A DNA stretch of 12,623 nucleotides. Origin: DATGMB01 sp035293845 (lineage in GTDB: Bacteria; Acidobacteriota; Terriglobia; Bryobacterales; Bryobacteraceae). The notes under the pieces were generated by a model that saw only the letters and a program-made list of their open reading frames with translations, had not been told where the DNA came from and did not search any database. The translations under genes were made by a program, and so were the position numbers. Where the stretch lies: NCBI GenBank assembly GCA_035293845.1, contig DATGMB010000325.1, positions 1 to 12,623 of the forward strand, in the 5' to 3' direction. Numbering within the stretch: position 1 is the stretch's first letter; each line of letters opens with the position of its first letter. Positions 1 to 8,401 of this stretch are shown one piece after another.

Positions 1-926
1 GGAGTCGAAAAGAAGAAGTTCATCATCATGGCCTGCTGCTGCGTCTGGGAAACGGTCGAGAGGAACAGGCCGGCGCCGAGCGAAGTCATCAGGAACAGGA
101 TGGAGCAGGCAAACAGCAGCAGCGGGCTGCCGCGGAAGGGAATGTGAAAAATGAGCAGCGCCGCGCCCGTGATCATGAAGACCTCCAGCAGGCCGATCAC
201 CGCGAACGGCAGGGTTTTGCCCAGCATCAGCTCGATCGGCCGGATGGGCGTCACCATCAACTGCTCCATGGTGCCGATCTCCTTTTCGCGCACGATGGCG
301 AGCGCCGTCAGCATCAGGGTGATGATCAGGACGATATTCGCCACCACACCCGGCACGAAATAGTTGCGGCTATAAAGATCGGGGTTGAACCACACGCGCG
401 TGACCGGCACGACCTGCGGCGCGCCGGTGCTCGGCGGGCCACTCGGGTTGCGCGCCAGCACGCGCACGTTCTGAGTCAGCGGCATGACTTTGCTCGAATA
501 ATTCGCGATGACCTGGCCCGCGTACTCGCTGACCAGCGAGGCGGTATTGGAATCGGTGCCATCGACCAGCACCTGAACTTCGGTCGGCCGGCCGCGCCGC
601 ACGTTGCGCTCGAATTCGGGCAGCACGCGCACCACGGCCTGCGCCGCGCCGCGGTCGAGGGCGCTGCCGGCCTGCTCCTCGTTGGCCGGCTGCGCCACCA
701 CGTCGAAGCGGCCCGAACCCTCGAACGCCGCGCGCAGGTCGCGGCTGAGCGGCGTGCGGTCCATATCCATCCAGGCGATGCGCACGTGGTCCACGTCCAT
801 GTTGACGGCGAAGCCGAAGACCAGCAACTGGATCAGCGGCGGCAGGAACAGCAGCGTCCGCATGCGCGGCTCGCGCAGCGCCTGAATCAGCTCTTTGCGA
901 ATGATGACGCGAATCCGTTCCCACAT
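1..926 (-). CDS. ABC-2 type permease, YbhR-like (3' end cut by window edge)
   Basis: This is a membrane subunit of an ABC exporter, expected to pair with the permease encoded just upstream. Reading leftward from the ATG at 926-924 gives 308 codons that stay open to the window edge. An N-terminal helix (about residues 24-42) is followed by a large extracytoplasmic domain (about 44-185) containing VDGTDSNTAS. Membrane helices start near 190, with the cytoplasmic coupling segment VREKEIGTMEQLMVTP at 212-227 and HIPFRGSPLL at 261-270. This layout is that of ABC2_membrane_3 proteins; E. coli YbhR has 368 residues, so roughly 60 C-terminal residues lie outside the window. The start lies 4 bases after the stop of the upstream permease and has only a weak GTGTGAG ribosome site, which suggests translational coupling. 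The internal similarity to its neighbour (PFRGSPLL, DSNTAS, GTMEQL) points to an old duplication giving a heterodimeric pore. The substrate is unknown. Confidence 0.93.
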   Translation of the reverse strand, partial: MWERIRVIIRKELIQALREPRMRTLLFLPPLIQLLVFGFAVNMDVDHVRIAWMDMDRTPLSRDLRAAFEGSGRFDVVAQPANEEQAGSALDRGAAQAVVRVLPEFERNVRRGRPTEVQVLVDGTDSNTASLVSEYAGQVIANYSSKVMPLTQNVRVLARNPSGPPSTGAPQVVPVTRVWFNPDLYSRNYFVPGVVANIVLIITLMLTALAIVREKEIGTMEQLMVTPIRPIELMLGKTLPFAVIGLLEVFMITGAALLIFHIPFRGSPLLLFACSILFLMTSLGAGLFLSTVSQTQQQAMMMNFFFST

Positions 927-930
927 AGGC

Positions 931-2064
931 TCACACCAGTTTCTGCCGCATTTTGCGCGTGGCCAGCAGGAAAACCGCCGCGGCGTAGATCGTAAGAAAC
1001 GCCATTTCCATCCACAGAAACTTCAGGCCCACGCCCTTGAGAAACACGCCTTTCATGATGGTCACGACGTAGCGCGCCGGCACCACGGCGGTAACCGCCT
1101 GGATCACCTTCGGCATGGTATCGATCGAATAAATGAACCCGGAGAGCAGAAATGCCGGCAGATACGAGCTGAGCACGCCCATCTGGTACGCCTGCAACTG
1201 CGTGCGCGCCGCGGCCGAAACGAACACACCCCAGAAGAGCGCGCCGAACAGAAACAGGCAAATCGCGGCCATCATCAGGAGCGGGCTGCCGCGAAACGGC
1301 ACGCCGAACACGAGCAGGCCGACGGCCAGCGCCACAGCCGCGTCCGCCAGCCCGACCACGAAGTAGGCCATCATCTTGCCGAGCACGATCTCGACCGGCC
1401 GCAGCGGCGTCGAAAGCAGTTGCTCCATCGTCCCCATCTCCCACTCGCGGGCGATGGTCAGCGAAGTGAGCAGCGCCGCGATGATCTGCAGGATGACCGC
1501 GATCAGCCCCGGCACCACGTAGTTTTTCGATTCGAGCGAGCTGTTGTACCAGACGCGGAGGCGCGCGTCGATGGGCGGCTTCAGTTGCTCGCCGCCGCGC
1601 CGGTTGAGGATGTCCGACCGCATCTGGATCGAGTAGCCGCGCACCAGGCTCTCCGCATAGCCCTGCACAATCGACGCCGTATTGGAGTCGCTGCCGTCGA
1701 TCAGCACCTGGACCTGCGCAACCTGGCCGGCATCGAGATGGCGCGAATAATCGCGCGGGATGACCACCGCCATCAGGATGTCGCTGCGGTCGATGGCGCG
1801 CTCGATCGAGCGGTAATTGGTGACGTAGCCGCGCACATCGAAGAAGCGCGACCCGGTGAACTGCCGGATCAGATCGCGGCTGGCCGAAGTCTGGTCCTGG
1901 TCGTAGATCAAAGTAGGGACGCGATCCACGTCCAGGCTGAGCGCGTAGCCATAGAGCAGGAGCATCATCACAGGCATGAGCAGCGCCATGGCGAGGCTGC
2001 GGGCATCGCGCGTGATGTGGTGCAGCTCTTTGATGAAGATGGCCTTGAGGCGGCGAAAGCTCAT
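931..2064 (-). CDS. ABC-2 type permease, YbhS-like
   Basis: This is the first of two membrane subunits of the exporter. The 377-residue product matches the length I know for E. coli YbhS. One N-terminal helix (about 20-40) is followed by an extracytoplasmic domain with LIDGSDSNTAS. A C-terminal block of about five helices contains the coupling segment AREWEMGTMEQLLSTPLRP, then GVPFRGSPLL, LLSGFIYSIDTMP and the VPARYVVT motif typical of this family. A TTG four codons upstream (2076) would also be in frame. I chose the ATG at 2064 because a GGGAG ribosome site (2070-2074) lies 5 bases before it and overlaps that TTG. The gene is separated from the ATPase upstream by about 100 bases that carry a long palindrome, the only real gap in this operon. 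The next permease starts 4 bases after its stop. Confidence 0.95.
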   Translation of the reverse strand: MSFRRLKAIFIKELHHITRDARSLAMALLMPVMMLLLYGYALSLDVDRVPTLIYDQDQTSASRDLIRQFTGSRFFDVRGYVTNYRSIERAIDRSDILMAVVIPRDYSRHLDAGQVAQVQVLIDGSDSNTASIVQGYAESLVRGYSIQMRSDILNRRGGEQLKPPIDARLRVWYNSSLESKNYVVPGLIAVILQIIAALLTSLTIAREWEMGTMEQLLSTPLRPVEIVLGKMMAYFVVGLADAAVALAVGLLVFGVPFRGSPLLMMAAICLFLFGALFWGVFVSAAARTQLQAYQMGVLSSYLPAFLLSGFIYSIDTMPKVIQAVTAVVPARYVVTIMKGVFLKGVGLKFLWMEMAFLTIYAAAVFLLATRKMRQKLV

Positions 2065-2085
2065 AGGATCTCCCAAGCAGCCAAT

Positions 2086-2159
2086 TCACCGCCGGGACGC
2101 AGAGACGCCGGGAGATTCTTGAACATGTGTTTCTCGGCGCCTCGGCGCCTCGGCGGTGG
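2086..2159. repeat. Long imperfect palindrome, probable interspersed repeat
   Basis: Two 30-base arms (2086-2115 and 2130-2159) flank a 14-base loop that contains ACATGT. Aligning the left arm with the reverse complement of the right arm gives 23 matches in 30. Several of the mismatches become G-U pairs in RNA, so a stable hairpin is expected. The outer ends read TCACCGCCG and CGGCGGTGG. The right arm contains the 8-base unit CTCGGCGC twice in tandem. The element fills most of the gap between the second ATPase gene and the first permease gene. The style of the arms (CACCGCCG-rich end, GACGCAGAGACGCC-like interior) resembles palindromic repeats scattered through many environmental bacterial genomes; that resemblance is from memory. 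It could modulate transcription or mRNA decay between the ATPase and permease parts of the operon. Confidence 0.75.
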
Positions 2160-2167
2160 ACTTTGTT

Positions 2168-3119
<952 letters not shown>

Positions 3120-3130
<11 letters not shown>

Positions 3131-3857
3131 TCTCCACCTCCCGAATGGTCTTGATGAAGGCGCCTTCGAGGTTCGCGGAGGCGGTGGCCTGCTTCATGGC
3201 TTCCGGCGCCTCGCAGCGGATCAGCCGGCCGCGGTGCATCATGCCCACCCGATTGCAGCGCTCGGCTTCATCCAGGTACGCCGTGGTCATGAAAATCGTG
3301 ATGCCTTCCTTGAGGAGCTGGTAGAGGATCGCCCAGAAGTCGCGGCGCGAGACCGGGTCGACGCCGTTGGTCGGCTCATCGAGAAACAGGATCTGCGGGC
3401 GGTGCAGCAGCGTGCACATGAGCGCCAGCTTCTGCTTCATGCCGCCGGAGAGCTTGCCGGCCTGGCGCGCGCGGAAGGGCTCCATGCGGGTCATGCGCAG
3501 GAGTTGCGCGCTCAGCTCGCGGCGCTGCGCGCCCACGATGCCGAACAGGTCGGCGTAGAACTCCATATTCTCGTCGACGGTGAGGTCCTGGTACAGCCCG
3601 AAGCGCTGCGCCATGTAGCCGATGTGGTCCTTGACGTCCTGCCCGTGGGTGGCCACGTCGTAGCCGGCGACGCGCGCGGAGCCCTCGGTGGGGTCGAGCA
3701 GCCCGCACAACATGCGCAGCGTAGTGGTCTTTCCCGCCCCGTCCGGCCCGACGAGGCCGAAGATCTCGCCGGGCTCGACCGCCAGGTTGAGCCGGTCCAC
3801 CGCGGTCAGCGGTCCGAAGCGGCGCGTAAGATCGCGGGTCTCGATGATCGCGGCCAT
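3120..3857 (-). CDS. ABC transporter ATPase, equivalent to the N-terminal half of YbhF, degenerate H-loop
   Basis: This is the second nucleotide-binding subunit, 245 residues. It shows Walker A GPDGAGKT at 37-44 (the GPDGAGKT variant also present in the first half of E. coli YbhF), Q-loop MAQRFGLY near 82-89, signature LSGGM at 136-140, Walker B ILFLDEP at 156-162 and D-loop NGVDP. The H-loop reads MTTAYLDEAER, so alanine (A193) stands where the switch histidine is normally found; the YbhF first half, as I recall it, also lacks this histidine (STSYLDEAE). It has no C-terminal extension like that of its partner. The ATG at 3857 directly abuts the TAA of the adaptor gene (TAAATG), and its 3' end overlaps the next ATPase by 11 bases. 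Together the two subunits probably form an asymmetric ATPase pair with one impaired hydrolysis site. Confidence 0.95.
3134..3142 (-). promoter_or_regulatory. Strong ribosome binding site for the GTG-started ATPase
   Basis: Reading leftward, GGGAGGTGG precedes the GTG at 3130-3128, with the GGAGG core 6 bases away. It lies inside the last codons of the upstream ATPase gene. It decides the start of the downstream ATPase, for which no in-frame ATG is available nearby. Confidence 0.75.
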
Positions 3858-5033
3858 TTAGCGCCCCAGCACAATCTCGGCATCGGCCGGCATATTGGAC
3901 TTCAGTTCGTGGTTCGGATTTTCGACCTCGATCTTGATCCGGTAAACCAGCTTGACCCGTTCCTGCTGGGTCTGGATCTGCTTGGGCGTAAACTCGGCTT
4001 CGCTCGAAATGAAGCTGACGCGGCCGCGATAGACCTTGCCGGGGTAGGAATCGGTGGTGACGCGCGCCAGCGAGCCGATCTTCACTTTGGCGAGATCCGT
4101 CTCGTTGATGTACCCGCGCAGCCAGGGATGATCGATATCCCCGACCGTTACGACGGTGGTTCCGGGCGCCAGGATTTCGCCCACATCCGCCGCCTTCACC
4201 AGCACCACACCGTCCACGGGCGACTCGGCGACGGTGTCGGAAATCTGCGTCCCGATGAGCGCCAGGCTCGCCTTCGAGCGCGCGGCCTCGGCGCGCCGCG
4301 TGGCCAGCTCCTGTTCGCGACGCTTCAGCTCGAGCGCGTTCGCTTCGGTCATCTTGAGAAGCGCGCGGGAGCGCTCGACCTGCGCCGCCTGCGCCTCGAT
4401 CTGCTCGATGCGCGGGCCGGCGAGCACCAGATCCAGCCGCTCCTTGGCCGATTTGAGGGAGGCCGCGGTGGCATCGGCGCGGTCGCGGTATTGGTCGAAC
4501 TGAGCGGCGGAAATATCGTCGTTTTTGATGAGCGTCTGGCCGCGCTCGTAGTCCTTTTGGGCGCGATCGGCCTCCGCCTGCGCGGCCTCGACGGCGGCCC
4601 GGGCATCCTGGATCTCCTGCGGGCGCGAGCCGTGCTTGAGCTCGGCCAGCCGCGCTTCGGCGGCCGCCAGGTCCGCTTTTTTCTGTTCGATATCGGCCGC
4701 CAGCGTGGCCTTTTGCCACTGCAGCGAGGTTTCCGCCTGCGCCAACTGGTATTCCGACGATTGGAGGCCGGCGGTTTCGCGCTCCTGTTGCGCGATGAGC
4801 TGGTCGCGGTCGAGGCGGGCAATGACCTGGCCCTTGCGGACGGTATCGCCTTCATCGACGGCGCGCTCGATCAGGCGTCCGGCCGTCTTGAAGGCGATGT
4901 TGACCTCCTCCAGCTCGATATTTCCGGAGACCACGATGCGGTTGGGATCGCCGTGGTGGAGGTTGCGGTAGGCGATGGCGCCGGCCACTGCCGCCAGCAC
5001 GATCACGAGTATGGGTACGATTCGCTTCTTCAT
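3858..5033 (-). CDS. HlyD/YbhG-type periplasmic membrane-fusion protein
   Basis: This adaptor links the inner-membrane ABC pump to the outer-membrane channel. The 391-residue product starts with a short cytoplasmic MKKR and one membrane anchor (about 5-22). A split biotinyl-lipoyl-like domain follows: first half about 35-75 with VDEGDTVRKGQVIARLD, second half about 266-300 with SPVDGVVLVKAADVGEILAPG. Between them lies a long Ala/Glu/Gln-rich alpha-helical hairpin (about 80-262). The beta-barrel part contains SSEAEFTPKQIQTQ and LVYRIKIEVEN, which closely parallel E. coli YbhG. YbhG is about 332 residues, so the coiled-coil hairpin here is longer. The ATG overlaps the TolC stop (ATGA) and has GGGAGG (5042-5047) 8 bases upstream. 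Its stop abuts the first ATPase start. The closest alternative reading is an EmrA/HlyD adaptor of another pump, but the ATPase and permease neighbours favour the YbhG group. Confidence 0.96.
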   Translation of the reverse strand: MKKRIVPILVIVLAAVAGAIAYRNLHHGDPNRIVVSGNIELEEVNIAFKTAGRLIERAVDEGDTVRKGQVIARLDRDQLIAQQERETAGLQSSEYQLAQAETSLQWQKATLAADIEQKKADLAAAEARLAELKHGSRPQEIQDARAAVEAAQAEADRAQKDYERGQTLIKNDDISAAQFDQYRDRADATAASLKSAKERLDLVLAGPRIEQIEAQAAQVERSRALLKMTEANALELKRREQELATRRAEAARSKASLALIGTQISDTVAESPVDGVVLVKAADVGEILAPGTTVVTVGDIDHPWLRGYINETDLAKVKIGSLARVTTDSYPGKVYRGRVSFISSEAEFTPKQIQTQQERVKLVYRIKIEVENPNHELKSNMPADAEIVLGR

Positions 5034-6358
5034 TGCTGCGGCCTCCCTGTAGCCTGCGCCAGGTCTACGCGCGCGACATTGTAGAGATAGAGCGCGGCGG
5101 TCTGGTTGTCGCGCGCGCGCTCGAGGCGGGTCTGCGCGTCGGTGACTTCGATGCCGGTCGCCACGCCGGCATCGTAGCGCCGCCGCGCCTGCGTCAATTC
5201 CTGTTCGGCCAGTTCCAGGCCCTCGCGCGCCACCTTGACCTGGTCCTCGGCCGATTGCAGCTCGTCGAGCGCCAGGCGCACGTCGAGCTCCACCTGTTCC
5301 TTGAGATCCGCGGTCCGCACCTGCTCCTGGCGGTACTGGGACGCCGATTCGGCGCGCCGCGCATCGCGTCGTCCACCGTCGAAAATCGGCACCTTGATCG
5401 AGAGGCCGTAGGTGCGGGTGGGCATCGAGTTTTCGAGTCCGGTGCCGATCGTGCCGTAGTCGGCGAATGCCGAAACGGAAGGCAGGCGCTCCATTTTGGT
5501 CGCGTCCGCGGAAAGCCTGGCCTGCTGCTCGCGGCGCTGCTGGGCGATCAGATCGGCGCGCTGCTGGAGCGCTTCGGCCCGCGCCTGCTGGAGCGTCACG
5601 GCGTCGACCGGCGTGTATTCCAGCTTATCGGTGAGGCGCAGGTCCATATCGAGCCGCATGCCGATGGTGCGGAGCAGCTTGAGGTTGGCCGCGCGGCGCT
5701 GGTTCTGGGTATCGAGAAGGCGCTGGCGGTCGTTGGCGAGCTGCACCTTGGCGCGCGTGACCTCGATGCCGGTGCCCGTCCCGGCGGCCTTCTGGTGCTC
5801 CGCCTGCGCCAGCACGGCCTCGGACAGCTTGACATTGGCCTCCGCGGATTCGACATCGGCCTGCGCCTTCTGCGCCGCGAGATACGCCCGCGCGACCTGC
5901 GCCGCGACGGTCTGCCGTGCGTTGGCGACGTCTCCTTTTGCCGCGGAAACGCCGGTTTTCGAGGCCTGGAAGCGGCGGATCGAGCTGAAATCGAAGATCG
6001 ACTGCGAGCCCGTGATCCGCGCATCCGAGGTATTGAACGGCCCGATCAGCGAGGGGATCTGGAAACCGGGAATCGGAACGCGGAAGGCCTGGTTCAGCCC
6101 CAAAGCCGCCAGGTTTTCCGTCTGGCTGCGGATCGTGTAGGAGCTTTCAAGATCGGGCAGGAGCGCGCCCTTGGCCTCCGCCGCGCGCGATTGCGCCTGC
6201 TTCAGCGCCTCTCCGGAAAGCTGGACGCTGGTGTTGCCCTCGGGCGAAGTCGCAATCTCGATCGCCCGCCGCAAGCTCAGATCGAACCCTCCCGGCGCCA
6301 CCGGGTCCTGGGCGAATGCCGCCGCCGCGGCCAGGCCCGCAAGCACAAGCGTTCTCAT
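5030..6358 (-). CDS. TolC-family outer-membrane efflux channel
   Basis: This is the outer-membrane exit duct of the tripartite pump. The 442-residue product begins with a signal peptide MRTLVLAGLAAAAAFA, with likely cleavage after residue 16 (AFA before Q17). It contains the two related halves typical of outer-membrane efflux proteins. The half-repeats are visible as GTGIEVTRAKVQLANDRQRL (195-214) and ATGIEVTDAQTRLERARDNQ (400-419), each ending a long helical hairpin. Beta-strand segments include LESSYTIRSQT and YGLSIKVPIFDGGRR (317-331). The ATG overlaps the regulator's stop (ATGA) and is preceded by a strong GGAGGTGA site (6363-6370). Its own TGA overlaps the adaptor's ATG. Having the channel in the same operon implies a dedicated rather than shared TolC, unlike E. 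coli ybh. The reading frame extends upstream to 6481, but the signal peptide and ribosome site fix the start at 6358. Confidence 0.95.
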   Translation of the reverse strand: MRTLVLAGLAAAAAFAQDPVAPGGFDLSLRRAIEIATSPEGNTSVQLSGEALKQAQSRAAEAKGALLPDLESSYTIRSQTENLAALGLNQAFRVPIPGFQIPSLIGPFNTSDARITGSQSIFDFSSIRRFQASKTGVSAAKGDVANARQTVAAQVARAYLAAQKAQADVESAEANVKLSEAVLAQAEHQKAAGTGTGIEVTRAKVQLANDRQRLLDTQNQRRAANLKLLRTIGMRLDMDLRLTDKLEYTPVDAVTLQQARAEALQQRADLIAQQRREQQARLSADATKMERLPSVSAFADYGTIGTGLENSMPTRTYGLSIKVPIFDGGRRDARRAESASQYRQEQVRTADLKEQVELDVRLALDELQSAEDQVKVAREGLELAEQELTQARRRYDAGVATGIEVTDAQTRLERARDNQTAALYLYNVARVDLAQATGRPQQ

Positions 6359-6960
6359 GCGTTCACCTCCGCCGGCTTGACCGCCGGCGCTTCGAATCCC
6401 GCCGCCAGAAACCGGATCAGGTAGCCGATCCGCGTCTCGAAGTCTCCTTGGGCCTCCGAATGGCCGTACAGCGTATGGCACATGGCGCCGATCAGGAAGT
6501 GCCGCCTCCAGCCGAACTCCTCATCGGTCAGTTCGGGAACCGAACGCCGGATCTCCGGGAAAAATCGCTCGCCGACCGCCCGGAAATACTTTCCGACAAT
6601 TTGCGGCATGAGCCCCTCGCCGATCACCCGCCCCATCACTTGCACGAACTGCGGGTCGGCGGTGGCCACCTCCGCCACCGGCAGCAGGAACGCTTCCAGA
6701 ATGGCTACGAGCGGCACCGGAGCCGGACCCGCCGCGGCCTTCGCGCGTTCCAGCAACTCCAGCCGTTTCCGGTTGACCAGGTCGGCTTTACGGTGGATCA
6801 ACTCGTCCAGCAGCTCCTCCTTCGAGCCGAAATGGTAGTGCACCGACGCCAGATTCACGCCCGCCTCCGCAATGATCTGGCGGAGCGATGTAGCCGAATA
6901 ACCCTGGGCGGCGATCAGCCGTTCCGCGGCATCGAAAATCCTCTGTTTCGTGTCAGTCAT
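6355..6960 (-). CDS. TetR-family transcriptional regulator of the efflux operon
   Basis: This is a DNA-binding repressor, probably ligand-released, that would control its own operon. The 201-residue product has the TetR N-terminal helix-turn-helix: RIFDAAERLIAAQGYSATSL, then IIAEAGVNLASVHYHFGSKEEL with the hallmark YHFGSKEEL at 42-50. The C-terminal domain carries WRRHFLIGAMCHTL (about residues 147-160), which resembles the PsrA-like TetR C-terminal class; that subfamily call is tentative. The first ATG of the TetR domain is at 6960. An in-frame ATG at 7188 would place the promoter inside the gene and add a non-conserved basic stretch, so I reject it. There is little ribosome site before the ATG. 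The gene is the first of the operon and its TGA overlaps the TolC ATG. By position it parallels cecR in E. coli, though the sequence is not obviously orthologous. Confidence 0.94.
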   Translation of the reverse strand: MTDTKQRIFDAAERLIAAQGYSATSLRQIIAEAGVNLASVHYHFGSKEELLDELIHRKADLVNRKRLELLERAKAAAGPAPVPLVAILEAFLLPVAEVATADPQFVQVMGRVIGEGLMPQIVGKYFRAVGERFFPEIRRSVPELTDEEFGWRRHFLIGAMCHTLYGHSEAQGDFETRIGYLIRFLAAGFEAPAVKPAEVNA

Positions 6961-6966
6961 TCGATC

Positions 6967-6975
6967 GTTTAAAAC
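6967..6975. promoter_or_regulatory. Small inverted repeat in regulator leader, possible operator
   Basis: GTTT-A-AAAC is a perfect inverted repeat with one central base. It lies between the predicted transcription start and the regulator ATG. TetR proteins usually bind longer palindromes overlapping the promoter, so this is only a candidate half-site core. Confidence 0.2.
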
Positions 6976-6985
6976 AAGTGATTCA

Positions 6986-7013
6986 ATTATACGATTAGCT
7001 AGCCTTTTGTCAA
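6986..7013 (-). promoter_or_regulatory. Consensus sigma70-type promoter for the efflux operon
   Basis: Reading leftward, TTGACA (7013-7008) and TATAAT (6991-6986) are separated by 16 bases. Both hexamers are exact consensus matches. They sit in a short AT-rich island that stands out from the GC-rich surroundings. The expected transcript start near 6979 would give a leader of about 20 bases before the regulator ATG at 6960. Such a strong promoter is consistent with an operon held off by a repressor, the TetR protein it encodes. Confidence 0.8.
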
Positions 7014-7195
7014 CAGGAAAAACACGGACCGGCGGCGCGCGCCGTAACTGCAAGCTGCGGAAGGGCGCTACTGGGAGCGGCGGAATGTACCGGGCCGCGC
7101 CGCGGCCGCTGGAAGGCCAATTGCACCTCGGAAGGCAGGTGGGAACTCGAATCGAGCTCGGACGCGTTGTACTGCCGAAAAGGAACACAGGAACT

Positions 7196-7495
7196 ATGCC
7201 GGACCGGATTTCTCAGTGGTGGTGCAAGACGATGCACACGAGAGCAATGTGGCCGATCCACGGACGTTACCTCTGTCCGACGTGCGGGCGGGTGTATCGG
7301 GTGGCGTGGGAGGCCATACCGCGAAGCAGCGAATATGCGGTCCGCCTGGAGGACCGGGGCAAGAGGGGGGCGCCGTTAGGCTGGAGTTGGCGTTCTCTGT
7401 GGCGCGGCTCGCCGGTTCGGAATTTCCTGCTCCGCAGCTTTTCGTTCCGGAATGCGCCGGTTCGGCATTCCAGCCGGCACACCGAGGCGCTCTGA
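7196..7495 (+). CDS. Small CxxC-containing hypothetical protein
   Basis: This 99-residue basic, tryptophan-rich protein starts MPDRISQWWCKTMHTRAMWP and continues with HGRYLCPTCGRVYRVAWE (22-39). The single CPTC knuckle with aromatic neighbours looks like half of a zinc ribbon, so metal binding would need a partner or dimer. I recall similar N-terminal stretches (KxMHxxxMWPxHGxYxCxxC) in small uncharacterised acidobacterial proteins, which is why I accept this short frame. The C-terminal part is low in complexity and its DNA contains repeated CGCCGGTTCGG (7410-7420, 7455-7465) and a hairpin. An AGGA sequence lies shortly before the ATG. An internal ATG at 7247 is possible but would lose the WWCKTMH segment. 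It is divergent from the efflux operon and precedes nfo by about 30 bases. Function unknown. Confidence 0.6.
   Translation: MPDRISQWWCKTMHTRAMWPIHGRYLCPTCGRVYRVAWEAIPRSSEYAVRLEDRGKRGAPLGWSWRSLWRGSPVRNFLLRSFSFRNAPVRHSSRHTEAL
7449..7471. repeat. Hairpin within the 3' end of the small CxxC gene
   Basis: GGAATGC (7449-7455) and GCATTCC (7465-7471) form a perfect 7-bp stem with a 9-base loop. The loop carries part of CGCCGGTTCGG, which also occurs at 7410-7420. No T-run follows, so it does not look like a terminator. Confidence 0.4.
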
Positions 7496-7525
7496 GGGCG
7501 CCTGTAGGCGGGGTAAGATAGGGCT

Positions 7526-8401
7526 CTGCGGCTCGGCATCCATGTCTTTACCGGCGGCTCGCTCGAAAGAGCGGCTCTGCGGACCGTAGAGCTGGGGGCC
7601 AATACCTTCCAGATCTTTTCGGCGAGCCCGCGCATGTGGCGCGCCGGCGTGCCGGACCCGGCGCAGATCCGGGCGCTGCGGGCGATCCGCGAGCGGCACG
7701 ACCTGCGGCCGCTGGCCATCCACGCCAATTACCTCGTGAACCTGGCCTCGCCCGATCCGGTGATTCGCGCGAAATCGATCGAATGCTTCCGCGGCGAGGT
7801 GGAGCGCGCGGCGGCAATCGGCGCCGAATTCCTGGTGGTGCATCCGGGGAGCTACCGCGGCCAGGCGGTGGAGGAAGGGATCGGATCTTTCATCCTCGGC
7901 CTGCGCGATGCCACCCGCGGTGTGGCGGCGCGGGATCTTACGATCCTGATTGAAAACACGGTGGGAGCGGGCGCGCAGCTCGGCAGCCGTTTCGAGGAGC
8001 TGCGCTCGATGCGCGAGCTTTCGGCCGGCGCGGTGGAAATTCCGGTCGCTTTTTGTCTCGATACATGCCACCTGCTGGCTGCCGGTTTCGATCTCTCGCG
8101 CGCGGCCGGATTGCGGGCGATGCTGCGCCGTGCCGAAGAACAGCTCGGGTTGAACCACATCCGCCTGATCCACGCCAATGACTCGCGGGCGCCGCTCGGC
8201 TCCCGCATCGACCGGCACGCCGGCATCGGCGAAGGGCACATCGGCCGCGAAGGCTTCCGGCGCCTGCTGCAACACCCGCAACTGCACCGGAAGCCGTTTA
8301 TTTTAGAGACTCCCGTAAAAGACGTTGGTGACGACCGCCGCAATCTGGAGATGCTGAAAGCCTTAGCAGCGCGAGCGCGCACATCGGCACGGCAACTGTA
8401 G
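7526..8401 (+). CDS. nfo: Deoxyribonuclease IV (endonuclease IV), non-canonical CTG start
   Basis: This AP endonuclease cleaves the DNA backbone 5' to abasic sites in base-excision repair, using a trinuclear zinc centre in a TIM barrel. Counting from the CTG at 7526, the product has 291 residues. All nine zinc ligands of the family are present: H66 (IHANY), H106 (VVHPGS), E143 (LIENT), D179 and H182 (CLDTCH), H216 (LIHAND), D229 and H231 (DRH), and E261 (ILETP). Six of these carry the same numbers as in the 285-residue E. coli enzyme. The family N-terminus (RLGIHVFTGGSLERAA, GANTFQIFSASPRMW) reads through from the CTG, but no ATG, GTG or TTG exists between the in-frame TAA at 7514 and the ATG at 7634. 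Starting at 7634 would remove the first strand and helix of the barrel. A CTG start, or a point change from ATG, is therefore the best reading. The stop is TAG at 8399-8401. Confidence 0.9.
   Translation: MRLGIHVFTGGSLERAALRTVELGANTFQIFSASPRMWRAGVPDPAQIRALRAIRERHDLRPLAIHANYLVNLASPDPVIRAKSIECFRGEVERAAAIGAEFLVVHPGSYRGQAVEEGIGSFILGLRDATRGVAARDLTILIENTVGAGAQLGSRFEELRSMRELSAGAVEIPVAFCLDTCHLLAAGFDLSRAAGLRAMLRRAEEQLGLNHIRLIHANDSRAPLGSRIDRHAGIGEGHIGREGFRRLLQHPQLHRKPFILETPVKDVGDDRRNLEMLKALAARARTSARQL

Noticed and set aside
370..924. Minus-strand open frame of 184 codons
   Set aside because: It is an out-of-frame reading of the YbhR-like permease. The correct frame starts at 926 and stays open to the window edge.
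2065..2076. TTG start for the first permease
   Set aside because: The GGGAG ribosome site overlaps this codon and fits the ATG at 2064. The resulting 377 residues match the usual family length.
6961..7188. N-terminal extension of the TetR gene to an ATG at 7188
   Set aside because: It would put the consensus promoter inside the gene and add about 76 residues with no family counterpart before the normal TetR start.
7526..8401. Sugar isomerase/epimerase reading of the TIM-barrel protein
   Set aside because: All nine endonuclease IV metal ligands and the HPGS, ENT, CLDTCH, LGSRIDRH and ILETP motifs are present.
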